Assembly (NCBI GenBank): GCA_028873965.1
Contig: JAPPMU010000042.1
Location: forward strand, 66,383-130,382
Direction of reading: 5' to 3'
Source of the DNA: Chloroflexota bacterium
GTDB taxonomy: Bacteria; Chloroflexota; Dehalococcoidia; Lucifugimonadales; UBA3495
Length of the DNA: 64,000 bases
Shown here: positions 57,859 through 64,000 of the stretch, one piece after another
Numbering within the stretch: the first letter of the stretch is position 1
Layout: the number at the start of each line of letters is the position of its first letter
Notes under the pieces: model-generated
Told to the model about the DNA's origin: nothing
Seen by the model: only the letters and a program-made list of their open reading frames with translations
Databases searched by the model: none
Made by a program: the position numbers and the translations under genes

Positions 57859-58305
57859 ATGAAAATTGCTATTGGCTCCGATCACGCCGGGTTCGAATAC
57901 AAGGGCAAGCTGCTGGCGCTCCTGGCGTACCTCGGCCACGAGGCGATCGATTATGGGGCGTACTCGGAAGAGTCCAGCGACTACCCCAGATGGATCCGGC
58001 CGGTCGCGGAAGCGGTGGCTCGTGGCGAAGTGGACCGCGGGATCGTTCTGGGCGGCTCCGGCAACGGCGAGGCCATAGTCGCCAACCGGGTCCCCGGCGT
58101 GCGATGCACGCTATGCTGGAATCCAGAGTCCGCGCGCTACGGCCGGGAACACAACGACTCCAACGTCTTGTCCATGGGACAGCGATTGGTGTCCTGGGAG
58201 ACCGCTCGCGAGATCGTGGACGTGTGGCTGACCACCGAATTCGAAGGCGGGCGACACCTGCGGCGGATCAACCAGATCGACGAGGAGCCGCAACGCCTGA
58301 CTTAA
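57859..58305 (+). CDS. rpiB: Ribose-5-phosphate isomerase B
   Basis: 148 residues of the RpiB/LacAB family. KIAIGSDHAGFEYKGKL, DYGAYSEESSDYPRWIRPVAEAVA, GIVLGGSGNGEAIVANRVPGVR and REHNDSNVLSMGQRLVS give the family pattern, including the active-site Cys/Thr area CTLCWN. It interconverts ribose and ribulose 5-phosphate, linking to rpe at 29770. A hairpin follows its stop. Confidence 0.94.
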   Translation: MKIAIGSDHAGFEYKGKLLALLAYLGHEAIDYGAYSEESSDYPRWIRPVAEAVARGEVDRGIVLGGSGNGEAIVANRVPGVRCTLCWNPESARYGREHNDSNVLSMGQRLVSWETAREIVDVWLTTEFEGGRHLRRINQIDEEPQRLT

Positions 58306-58308
58306 ACA

Positions 58309-58337
58309 GTTCCGGCCACGCCGAGCATGGCCGGAAC
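58309..58337. terminator. Bidirectional hairpin between rpiB and nitrile hydratase alpha-like gene
   Basis: Perfect 10-bp stem GTTCCGGCCA / TGGCCGGAAC with a 9-base loop between convergent genes. There is no strong U-tract on either strand. Confidence 0.6.
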
Positions 58338-58364
58338 ACCCAGATCCGATGCGCTCGCGGTCAG

Positions 58365-58982
58365 CTACGGCGACAGCGCGTCCGTGACCCCAATCATGCT
58401 GTCCCGGCTCACCAGGCTAGCCAATTCCTCTTCGCTCATGCCCTCTGTGCCGGCCGGCCGGCGCGGCAGCACCAGGTAACGCATATCGGCGGTGCTATCC
58501 AACACGGTGACCTGGACGCCGTCAGCCAACTCGGTCCCGAACTCAGCCATCACTCCCCGCGGGTCGCTGACGGCACGGGCACGATAGGCCAAGCTCTTGT
58601 ACCAGTCGGGCGGACGGCCGAGGAGCATCCGCGGATAGCAGGAACACAGCGTGCAAACTACCAAGTTGTGAACGTCCTCGGTGTTCTCCACCACGGCCAG
58701 ATGCGGAGTATCGGCCGGGATCTCGATCCCCATCTCGGCCAGGGCAGACCGCGAGTCCGCCAGCAAGCGCGCCTTGAAACCCTCGTCAACCCATGCTCGG
58801 GCGACCACGCGCGCCCCGTCAGCCGGCGTGCGGCCGTCCATCAAGTTCACCTGACGCCGCACTTCGTCGGCAGTGAGTAGACCTTTTTCCTGGAGCAGGG
58901 CTTCAATTGCCAGCGAGCGCAACGCAACCTCGCTCATTGGCTCGTCGTGGATGTGGTCAACAACGTGGGTTGCGGTCATCAT
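58365..58982 (-). CDS. Nitrile hydratase / thiocyanate hydrolase alpha-type subunit
   Basis: 205 residues. The metal claw is CTLCSC (Cys110, 113, 115; Thr in second place is typical of the cobalt type), within VVCTLCSCYPRMLLGRPPDWYKSLAYRARAV. The N-terminal helices (LAIEALLQEKGLLTADEV) and MGIEIP segment also match. It should hydrate nitriles to amides or hydrolyse thiocyanate. It is the last gene of a minus-strand cluster with two PLP-fold proteins and a beta/activator-like gene. GGGAGAG precedes the ATG. Confidence 0.92.
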   Translation of the reverse strand: MMTATHVVDHIHDEPMSEVALRSLAIEALLQEKGLLTADEVRRQVNLMDGRTPADGARVVARAWVDEGFKARLLADSRSALAEMGIEIPADTPHLAVVENTEDVHNLVVCTLCSCYPRMLLGRPPDWYKSLAYRARAVSDPRGVMAEFGTELADGVQVTVLDSTADMRYLVLPRRPAGTEGMSEEELASLVSRDSMIGVTDALSP

Positions 58983-59064
58983 TCTCTCCCTAATATCCTA
59001 CCCGCACGGCTACGGGTCTGGAACCGTTCATGTCGCCAAACTATAACTCTTGGCAATGAAACCT

Positions 59065-60180
59065 CTAGTTGTGGCATCCGCGGGCTTCGATTTCCCAAAC
59101 CGTTTCCACCTTTCCGTCGCGTATGCCGATGAAACGATCCCAGCGGCTCACCATGGCGTCCTGCTGGCCGGGTAGGAGCACTACCTGGTCGCCGACCGCC
59201 AAGTCGACTCCCTCCGCGACCTGGAACACGGTGCGGTCGGTATCGATATCGACGGCTTCAACCTCGGGCCGGCCTTCCACTCGCGGCAACCCCTTCATGC
59301 TTCCCACGGCACGGGCCCCGGCGTCGCCAATCGCCGTTCCCGGACGTGGGACGCTGATGATGGAGGACAGCACCTTGCCGGCCAAATGAAAATCCTCCAT
59401 GTATTCGTATGAGGTTTCCATCACCAGGTAGGAGCCACCCTGGATTTCGGTGACCTCAGGCATATCCCCGGCGATATCGTAGCTCCACGTTTCGCCCGTC
59501 GATACGATTTCAACCGGCAACCCGTCGGCGATCATGGCTTCCCTGAGATCCAGAACCGGCTGGATGAGGCGATGCGCTTCGGTGGCCCGGTCCTCGCGGT
59601 CGGACGAGGTTTCGGCCATCATCTGGTGGCTCATCACGCCCTTCAGGGAGAGCCCGGGCAGCGAATCGATCAGTCTAGCCAGAGCGACGCCGGATTCCAC
59701 TCCCTGCTCTCCTTCTTGCACCCCGCATCGGAGCAATCCGGTTTCCTGCTCGATGACCACACCCAGGTTCACGCCTTGTGCAGCGGCAGACTGGGAAAGG
59801 TCGCGAGCATTCGCTTCGTTTTCGCAGGCCACCAGGATCTCGGCCTGATCCGCCAGGGCGCAGAGCCGGGCGATCTTTGGCCGCGCAACCACTTCGCTGG
59901 TTACGAATACGCTGAGCACTCCACCCTGCACCATCACTTCAGCTTCCGCGACTTTTGCCGCGCACACCCCGCCGATGGTACCGCCCCGCTGGATCTGCCG
60001 CAGTGCGATGGCTGGGCTCTTGTGGTTCTTGCTATGCCCACGCAGTTTGCTGTGGCGATCTGCGTAGAAGTCGGCAATCACGTCCATGTTGTGGTCCAGC
60101 GCATCCATGTCCAGGATCAGGCATGGAGTATCCAGTTCCGCGATTGGGGTGCCGGGTTGGGGTTCATTCGCTTGCGGCAT
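59065..60180 (-). CDS. Fold-type III PLP protein (D-threonine aldolase / D-serine dehydratase-like)
   Basis: 371 residues. The alanine-racemase-type barrel has TPCLILDMDALDHNM and the PLP-lysine region LRGHSKNHKSPAIALRQIQRGG (Lys51 by analogy with RPHxKTHK), then AAKVAEAEVMVQGG. The C-terminal domain lacks the His-x-Cys/Asp metal site of D-threonine aldolase; it reads PGQQDAMVSRWD. GGAGGT precedes the ATG. It is adjacent to the nitrile hydratase alpha-like gene and to a paralogue upstream. Confidence 0.85.
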   Translation of the reverse strand: MPQANEPQPGTPIAELDTPCLILDMDALDHNMDVIADFYADRHSKLRGHSKNHKSPAIALRQIQRGGTIGGVCAAKVAEAEVMVQGGVLSVFVTSEVVARPKIARLCALADQAEILVACENEANARDLSQSAAAQGVNLGVVIEQETGLLRCGVQEGEQGVESGVALARLIDSLPGLSLKGVMSHQMMAETSSDREDRATEAHRLIQPVLDLREAMIADGLPVEIVSTGETWSYDIAGDMPEVTEIQGGSYLVMETSYEYMEDFHLAGKVLSSIISVPRPGTAIGDAGARAVGSMKGLPRVEGRPEVEAVDIDTDRTVFQVAEGVDLAVGDQVVLLPGQQDAMVSRWDRFIGIRDGKVETVWEIEARGCHN

Positions 60181-60230
60181 GGACGTACCTCCGAGGTTTC
60201 TGCATATCTCATTCAGCCCTGTTCAAAAGT

Positions 60231-60321
60231 GTCATTGCGAGCGTAGCGTGGCAATCCCGTTGGGGCAAGGGCCGGCTCCACGAGAACAGGATTGCCGCGT
60301 TGCTGCGCTCCTCGCAATGAC
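60231..60321. repeat. Dispersed palindromic repeat, GTCATTGCGAG family, copy C
   Basis: Arms GTCATTGCGAGCGTAGCG and TGCTGCGCTCCTCGCAATGAC, with inner GGCAATCCCGTTGG / AGGATTGCC. It fills most of the 155-base gap between the two PLP-fold genes. Same family as 15291 and 52861. Confidence 0.75.
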
Positions 60322-60335
60322 AGCCCCACAGGAAG

Positions 60336-61496
60336 CTACCCAAGCTGCCCCCGACCGGCAACGCGCCAGTAACCCACCAGCTTGCCATCCCGCACGGCGC
60401 GGATGTAGTCATACTGATTCACGCAAAGGGCCAGGTTGTGCGGAACCAGGCGGACTTTATCATTGGGCATCAACTGCTCGGTGGCCGGCCCCTCCAGATC
60501 CAGGATGCCGTGCTCCGCGCTGAACCGGGTCGCGACGGCGCCCTCGAACGCCTCCAGCACGGGCACGCCGAAATCGGGTCCGGTAGTCTTGTGGCCGGCG
60601 TCAACCACCGCCCGGCCCGCCACGGGATGGCTGATGACCGTAGCCAGGATCCTGGCCGCCGGCTGGAATTCCGGGCGACTTCGCAAGGTCTGCATGTCCA
60701 TCAGAGGGTACACGCCGGCCTGAACCTCGGTGATGCCCGACAACTGGGAGACCACGTCATAGTTGTAGGTGCTGCCCGCGCTCACCGCCGCAACCTCGAT
60801 ACCCGCCTGCTCCAGGGTATCTCGCGTGTCCAGAATAGGCTGCAACCTGCGGCGGGTTTCGGCCTCCAGCTCGGCGCGGTCCATCATGGGCAACGGGCCC
60901 TCATAGGTCATTATCCCCTGTAAGGATAGTCCGGATGCGTCGGTAACCGTTCGCGCCAGGTCAACCGCATCCGGCACGGAGGCCACACCGCCAAACCCGT
61001 ACCCGGCGTCCATGTCCACAAGTACGCCCAAGGTAACGCCAGCAGCCTGCGCCGCCCCGGCAAGGTCCTGGACGTTGCGTCGGTCGTCTACGGCCACGCT
61101 CAGCGTGATCTGGCCGGCCAGGGCGACCAGCCGGTTGATCTTCGCGGTAGTGACCACCCGGCCCGCTATGAGTATGTCGTCAATTGGGCGGTAAGGCGAC
61201 GCGGCCCCATCGTCGTTGGAGATGTCTCCTCCAGCCGCGGCAAATGCCTCGGCTTCCGCCAGAGAGCTGACCGCCACGCCGCCGGCACTGTTCACGGCGG
61301 AGAGCTGGAACTGGGCAATTTCAGGGCAGCCATGACAAGAAACGTGAGGGCGCACCGCAACCCGACCTGCACCAGATCCAACAGCGTCGTGCAGGACCGC
61401 GATGTTCTGCTCCATTATCCCCAGATCAACCACCAGGGCCGGCGTGTCCAGTTCGTCTGCGGGGGAGCCAACGGGCTGAAATATGGGGCGCTCCAC
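60336..61496 (-). CDS. Fold-type III PLP-like protein lacking the Schiff-base lysine
   Basis: 386 residues, clearly a D-threonine-aldolase/D-serine-dehydratase-type homologue: DELDTPALVVDLGIMEQN, the region RPHVSCHGCPEIAQFQLSA, VSSLAEAEAFAAAGG, and the C-terminal VPHNLALCVNQYDYIRAVRDG. In place of the RPHxKTHK lysine it has Ser53 (with Cys54 and Cys57 nearby). The metal-site His and Cys region in VPHNLALC is present. So PLP-lysine chemistry is unlikely. GTG start with GAGAGG upstream. Pairs with the paralogue downstream. Confidence 0.85.
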   Translation of the reverse strand: MERPIFQPVGSPADELDTPALVVDLGIMEQNIAVLHDAVGSGAGRVAVRPHVSCHGCPEIAQFQLSAVNSAGGVAVSSLAEAEAFAAAGGDISNDDGAASPYRPIDDILIAGRVVTTAKINRLVALAGQITLSVAVDDRRNVQDLAGAAQAAGVTLGVLVDMDAGYGFGGVASVPDAVDLARTVTDASGLSLQGIMTYEGPLPMMDRAELEAETRRRLQPILDTRDTLEQAGIEVAAVSAGSTYNYDVVSQLSGITEVQAGVYPLMDMQTLRSRPEFQPAARILATVISHPVAGRAVVDAGHKTTGPDFGVPVLEAFEGAVATRFSAEHGILDLEGPATEQLMPNDKVRLVPHNLALCVNQYDYIRAVRDGKLVGYWRVAGRGQLG

Positions 61497-61544
61497 TGTT
61501 CAAGTACCTCTCAATTATGGCGTTTGCCGGCAAGATAGCACAAA

Positions 61545-61874
61545 TCAGGCGGGTTCCAACCAGTGCTGGTACACGTCCACCAGCAGGGTATCGGCAGGGT
61601 TGCCGGCGTAGTCGGGCCACAGGTCGGTCTGACGCAGGCGGATGCGGTAGAGAGGCTGGCGGGGCAGGCCATCGCCGCCGTGGGCCAGCGTCTCGGGGTT
61701 GAGATAGACACCGCAGAGCGCGTCCACCGTGCCCGTATGCCCCTGGATATAGGCGGGCGTGCGGAAGTGGTGCGCCGGCGACCCGACGCGGACGCGGACG
61801 GTCGTGCCGTCGGGGTAGCGGACAGGTTCGGCAGGGATGGTCATGGCTGCGCTCGTCGGTTCAGGCTTGGACAT
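61545..61874 (-). CDS. Nitrile hydratase beta C-terminal-domain / activator-like protein
   Basis: 109 residues with the SH3-like fold of the nitrile hydratase beta C-terminus: YPDGTTVRVRVGSPAHHFRTPAYIQGHTGTV, GVYLNPETLAHGGDGLPRQPLYRIRLRQTDLWPDY and VDVYQHWLEPA. The N-terminal helical domain of beta subunits is absent. It could be a stand-alone beta-like subunit or an NhlE-type metallochaperone. It heads the cluster that ends with the alpha-like gene at 58365. Confidence 0.85.
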   Translation of the reverse strand: MSKPEPTSAAMTIPAEPVRYPDGTTVRVRVGSPAHHFRTPAYIQGHTGTVDALCGVYLNPETLAHGGDGLPRQPLYRIRLRQTDLWPDYAGNPADTLLVDVYQHWLEPA

Positions 61875-61934
61875 CAAGGCTAGCGTTGCAGTATAACGCT
61901 CAATTCGGTCGGTGTGGCCAGCGCAAAATGCCCT

Positions 61935-62297
61935 TTATTGATCTGGTAGCGATGCGATTATCCCATGCAGCGCGCGTCGGGCGGCCAAGCGTTTGCTGTT
62001 CAGTTCACCGGGGATGAGATCACGATTGTAGAAATGCCCGTGCAGTTGGTCAGCGGCGGCGATGTCGGACTGCCAGGGCAGATGCGGTTGTCGTTCCGCC
62101 AATCGCGCGGCGATTTGAAAATACCCTTTATGCCCCTGGCACGGCCATTCGTTGATCTCGGCCACCGCGAGCAGGGCTTGGGCCACCGCGCCCCACAGCA
62201 ATTCGGCGGCAATCATGGTGTTGCCGCCACGGTCGAATTCTTGGTCGGACCTTTGGGAAAACTCCAGGCTGGCATCTCGCCGTTCCTGGGGCGTCAT
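61935..62297 (-). CDS. PaREP1/HEPN-like helical protein
   Basis: 120 residues. The pattern MIAAELLWGAVAQALLAVAEINEWPCQGHKGYFQIAARLAE parallels that of the protein at 29258 (WGA, then WP and H, then helix). The C-terminus is helical and basic. The start overlaps the upstream gene by 4 bases (ATGA at 62297-62294), so the two form a coupled pair. Function unknown; HEPN-type proteins are often RNA-binding. Confidence 0.62.
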   Translation of the reverse strand: MTPQERRDASLEFSQRSDQEFDRGGNTMIAAELLWGAVAQALLAVAEINEWPCQGHKGYFQIAARLAERQPHLPWQSDIAAADQLHGHFYNRDLIPGELNSKRLAARRALHGIIASLPDQ

Positions 62298-63028
62298 CGC
62301 AGCCGCCGCCCCAGTTGGTTGATTAGTTCAACGGCAGACCTGGCGAAGAGGAAAGCCTCTGCGCTCGTTCGTCCGGCGTCGTCATATGCTCCAGTGCGCA
62401 CGGCAGTCGGCTGCCCCATCGCGGCGGCGAAAGCGCTGTTGAGGTCCTGGCCCTCCTTGGATGCTGATTGCAGCAGTTGGTAGATGCTTTCATCATTGGT
62501 CGGAAGTGTCCCTCCGGTCGCGAGCCCAACCATTGCTCGGAGGTCATCATCACGATCCCGGTGCGGCCAACACAGCAGCGCGGCGGTGGCGGCTATGGAG
62601 CAGACTATCGCGCTGCACAGGCTCTCGGTTGCCTGCTCACGCTGGCCTGTGTTGAAATAATCGGCGGCTTGGCAGAAGTATTTCTCGGTAGCCTCCGCCG
62701 CGCTTTCCTGGATTGCCTGGCCCCACTGGTCGGTTATGGGCGTACTGAATTGGCCGGGGGCGTCGTCCCATCCCAAGTTCTGCATCCCACGCTGCCGTTT
62801 GCTGGCCGCGTTGGTGACAACCGCTGCGCCGTGTCCGGCATCTGCCATGACATCAAGTTCGTCCAGAAGGCCCAAAATGGGATAGCGCCCGGCGTACATA
62901 GGAATACGGGCATCCAGGTTGGCGCGCAGTCTCTCTTCATCCGCCGGGGAAAGATACCCCCTCTCATTCTGTAGAATTCGCCGGGCAGCTGCCAGGATCA
63001 GGTCTTTGATCTCATTGCGAATTTCCAT
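62294..63028 (-). CDS. Helical protein with PaREP1-like half
   Basis: 244 residues. The N-terminal half (IKDLILAAARRILQNERGYLSPADEERLRANLDAR, GLLDELDVMADAGHGAAV) is of unknown type. The C-terminal half (YFNTGQREQATESLCSAIVCSIAATAALLCWPHRDRDDDLRAMV) is PaREP1/HEPN-like. GAGAGG precedes the ATG. It overlaps the following gene (ATGA), forming a two-gene module. Confidence 0.6.
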   Translation of the reverse strand: MEIRNEIKDLILAAARRILQNERGYLSPADEERLRANLDARIPMYAGRYPILGLLDELDVMADAGHGAAVVTNAASKRQRGMQNLGWDDAPGQFSTPITDQWGQAIQESAAEATEKYFCQAADYFNTGQREQATESLCSAIVCSIAATAALLCWPHRDRDDDLRAMVGLATGGTLPTNDESIYQLLQSASKEGQDLNSAFAAAMGQPTAVRTGAYDDAGRTSAEAFLFARSAVELINQLGRRLR

Positions 63029-63271
63029 CGGGTGCCTCTCGGTTGGTTCAGGGCAATAATCTCATTCGTGCTGCTCAACTGGCTTGCCATCTGTCCACAG
63101 GATTTAGGTTTCAAGTGGCAGCATCAGCAATCGGCTCCGCCGCCCGGTTGATTACGGTTGCGGCAAAGTCGGCGTTGATGGTGGGGGAGTCGTTAGTGAT
63201 GCGTGGCATGGTGGATTATCCGGTAGTGGATATCCCGAAGTGAGCATGGTGCAAAGGCTCGTGGCAAGCCG

Positions 63272-64000
63272 CTATGACTTCCTGCGGTGGCCGGTGCAGT
63301 AGTCCCCCACGCTGGCCTGGCGGCGACAACCTGGGGTAGCGCAAGTCTTAATCATGCTGCGACCGCATGAACGCTGAGAACTTGTAGTGCCTCCCTGATT
63401 GGCCGGCACGACGGGCTCGTCAATCGCGGCCCGCAAAGCCTTGGCGATTTGGACAACACGGTACACGTCTTCTGCGACGTCAGGGGTACCGTTGCGCAAG
63501 GCGGCTTTGAGCTGCCCTATCAGCTCTTCCACCGTCCGCTCTACTTCGTTGCAGCGTTGGCGAACCGTTTGCAACCGTGTCTGATCTCGGCCGATTTCGG
63601 CTTCCTTCACTTTGATTTGTTCGATTTTCTCGGCGGCCTCTTTCTGCACCTTGCCGGCTTTCACCTGACGGAATACGCCGAAGCCGATAATCGCCGGAGC
63701 CGCGACGATGCCGCCCAATACTGCGGTTCCGCCGGCGATGCCAAGCCCGCCGGCAGCAAGCGCGCCACCACCGAACCATGCCAGGGTTGCGCTGCTGGCA
63801 GCGGCTCCACTCAGGCCGCCTATTGCCGCTCCCGTTGAGGCAGTGCCCAAGGCTCCGACCAGGCCGTAGGCCCCCAGAGCGGTTAGCGCCCCTACGCCGG
63901 CGCCGCCGACGAGGCTGGCTCCCGTGCCGCCCAAGGTTTTGAGGACATCGCCATAGGCTTGGTCAAGCCTCTCCATGTCCTCAACATTCACCTCGGCGTC
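63272..64000 (-). CDS. Hypothetical glycine-zipper membrane protein with C-terminal zinc motif (partial at right edge)
   Basis: The frame stays open to the window end, so the N-terminus may lie outside; GTG 63991 and ATG 63976 are internal start candidates. A Gly/Ala-rich hydrophobic section (GGAGVGALTALGAYGLVGALG, AWFGGGALAAGGLGIAGGTAVLGGIVAAPAI; glycine zipper-like) is followed by a coiled coil (QVKAGKVQKEAAEKIEQIKVKEAEIGRDQ) and a C-terminal Cys/His motif CATPGCRRQASVGDYCTGH. Family unknown; the combination recalls effector- or toxin-related proteins, but that is not established. Confidence 0.6.
   Translation of the reverse strand, partial: DAEVNVEDMERLDQAYGDVLKTLGGTGASLVGGAGVGALTALGAYGLVGALGTASTGAAIGGLSGAAASSATLAWFGGGALAAGGLGIAGGTAVLGGIVAAPAIIGFGVFRQVKAGKVQKEAAEKIEQIKVKEAEIGRDQTRLQTVRQRCNEVERTVEELIGQLKAALRNGTPDVAEDVYRVVQIAKALRAAIDEPVVPANQGGTTSSQRSCGRSMIKTCATPGCRRQASVGDYCTGHRRKS

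Noticed and set aside
1-64000. CRISPR arrays or rRNA genes
   Set aside because: No regularly spaced direct repeats and no rRNA-like sequence were seen in reading through the window.

Overview
The window is a mosaic, mostly GC-rich stretch of chromosome from an uncultivated bacterium. Four luciferase-like flavin-dependent oxidoreductases, lipoprotein-type dipeptide ABC transporters with Ala/Pro/Gln-rich linkers, isolated VOC and sugar-isomerase-type enzymes and a CxxC-type bL28 are what I would expect from the Chloroflexota (SAR202/Dehalococcoidia-like) lineage. That assignment is an inference; there is no rRNA here.

Layout. 1-3.6 kb: a partial unknown gene, a CX5R phosphatase convergent with an ADP-ribosylglycohydrolase, an LLM oxidoreductase and a HicAB module. 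3.8-11.9 kb: two tandem copies of a binding-protein/DppB-like/DppC-like operon, both without ATPases. 12.2-15.6 kb: PcrA/UvrD-type helicase, VOC protein, tRNA-Ser(CGA). 15.7-18.1 kb: a truncated M19 dipeptidase and an AT-richer cassette of three overlapping unknown genes directly downstream of the tRNA. 18.2-25.2 kb: metabolic genes (LVIVD propeller, LLM, CE4 deacetylase, FAD oxidase, Cys-type alpha/beta hydrolase), a PD-(D/E)XK-like protein and a Tat micro-protein. 25.3-35 kb: hicBA-mutL, a HAD protein, an ArsC/Spx-like gene interrupted by in-frame TGA, bL28, rpe-argH-isomerase operon, pterin dehydratase, HepT/MntA, LLM. 35-41.4 kb: nuclease-like accessory genes, PIG-L, aldehyde dehydrogenase, PIN plus unknown partner. 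41.5-52.8 kb: UvrC, a split TPP decarboxylase, a second TGA-interrupted gene (NMT1/THI5-like fold, no signal peptide), FIST plus a cytoplasmic PBP-fold protein, VOC/PEP-mutase pair, DUF429, aquaporin. 53-64 kb: LLM, MazEF, HigA-HigB-HigA, alcohol dehydrogenase, rpiB, a nitrile-hydratase alpha/beta-like cluster wrapped around two fold-III PLP proteins, and PaREP1/HEPN-like genes.

Main discovery: two genes on the minus strand continue perfectly in frame through a single TGA, each with a strong Shine-Dalgarno and each with a bacterial-SECIS-like hairpin at the right distance behind the TGA. The first (28425-28787) puts the TGA at the first position of a CxxC motif (U-S-S-C) in an Spx/ArsC-like protein. 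The second (45191-46114) puts it at residue 73 of a cytoplasmic NMT1/THI5-like protein beside a sulfopyruvate-decarboxylase-like enzyme. Both are best read as selenoproteins that ordinary gene calling truncates. Other notable points are the nitrile-hydratase/PLP cluster in which one PLP-fold member has lost its Schiff-base lysine, the toxin flanked by two antitoxins, the three-gene unknown cassette at tRNA-Ser, seven toxin-antitoxin-type or HEPN modules in 64 kb, and several families of dispersed palindromic repeats, including hairpins placed between binding-protein and permease genes in both ABC operons.
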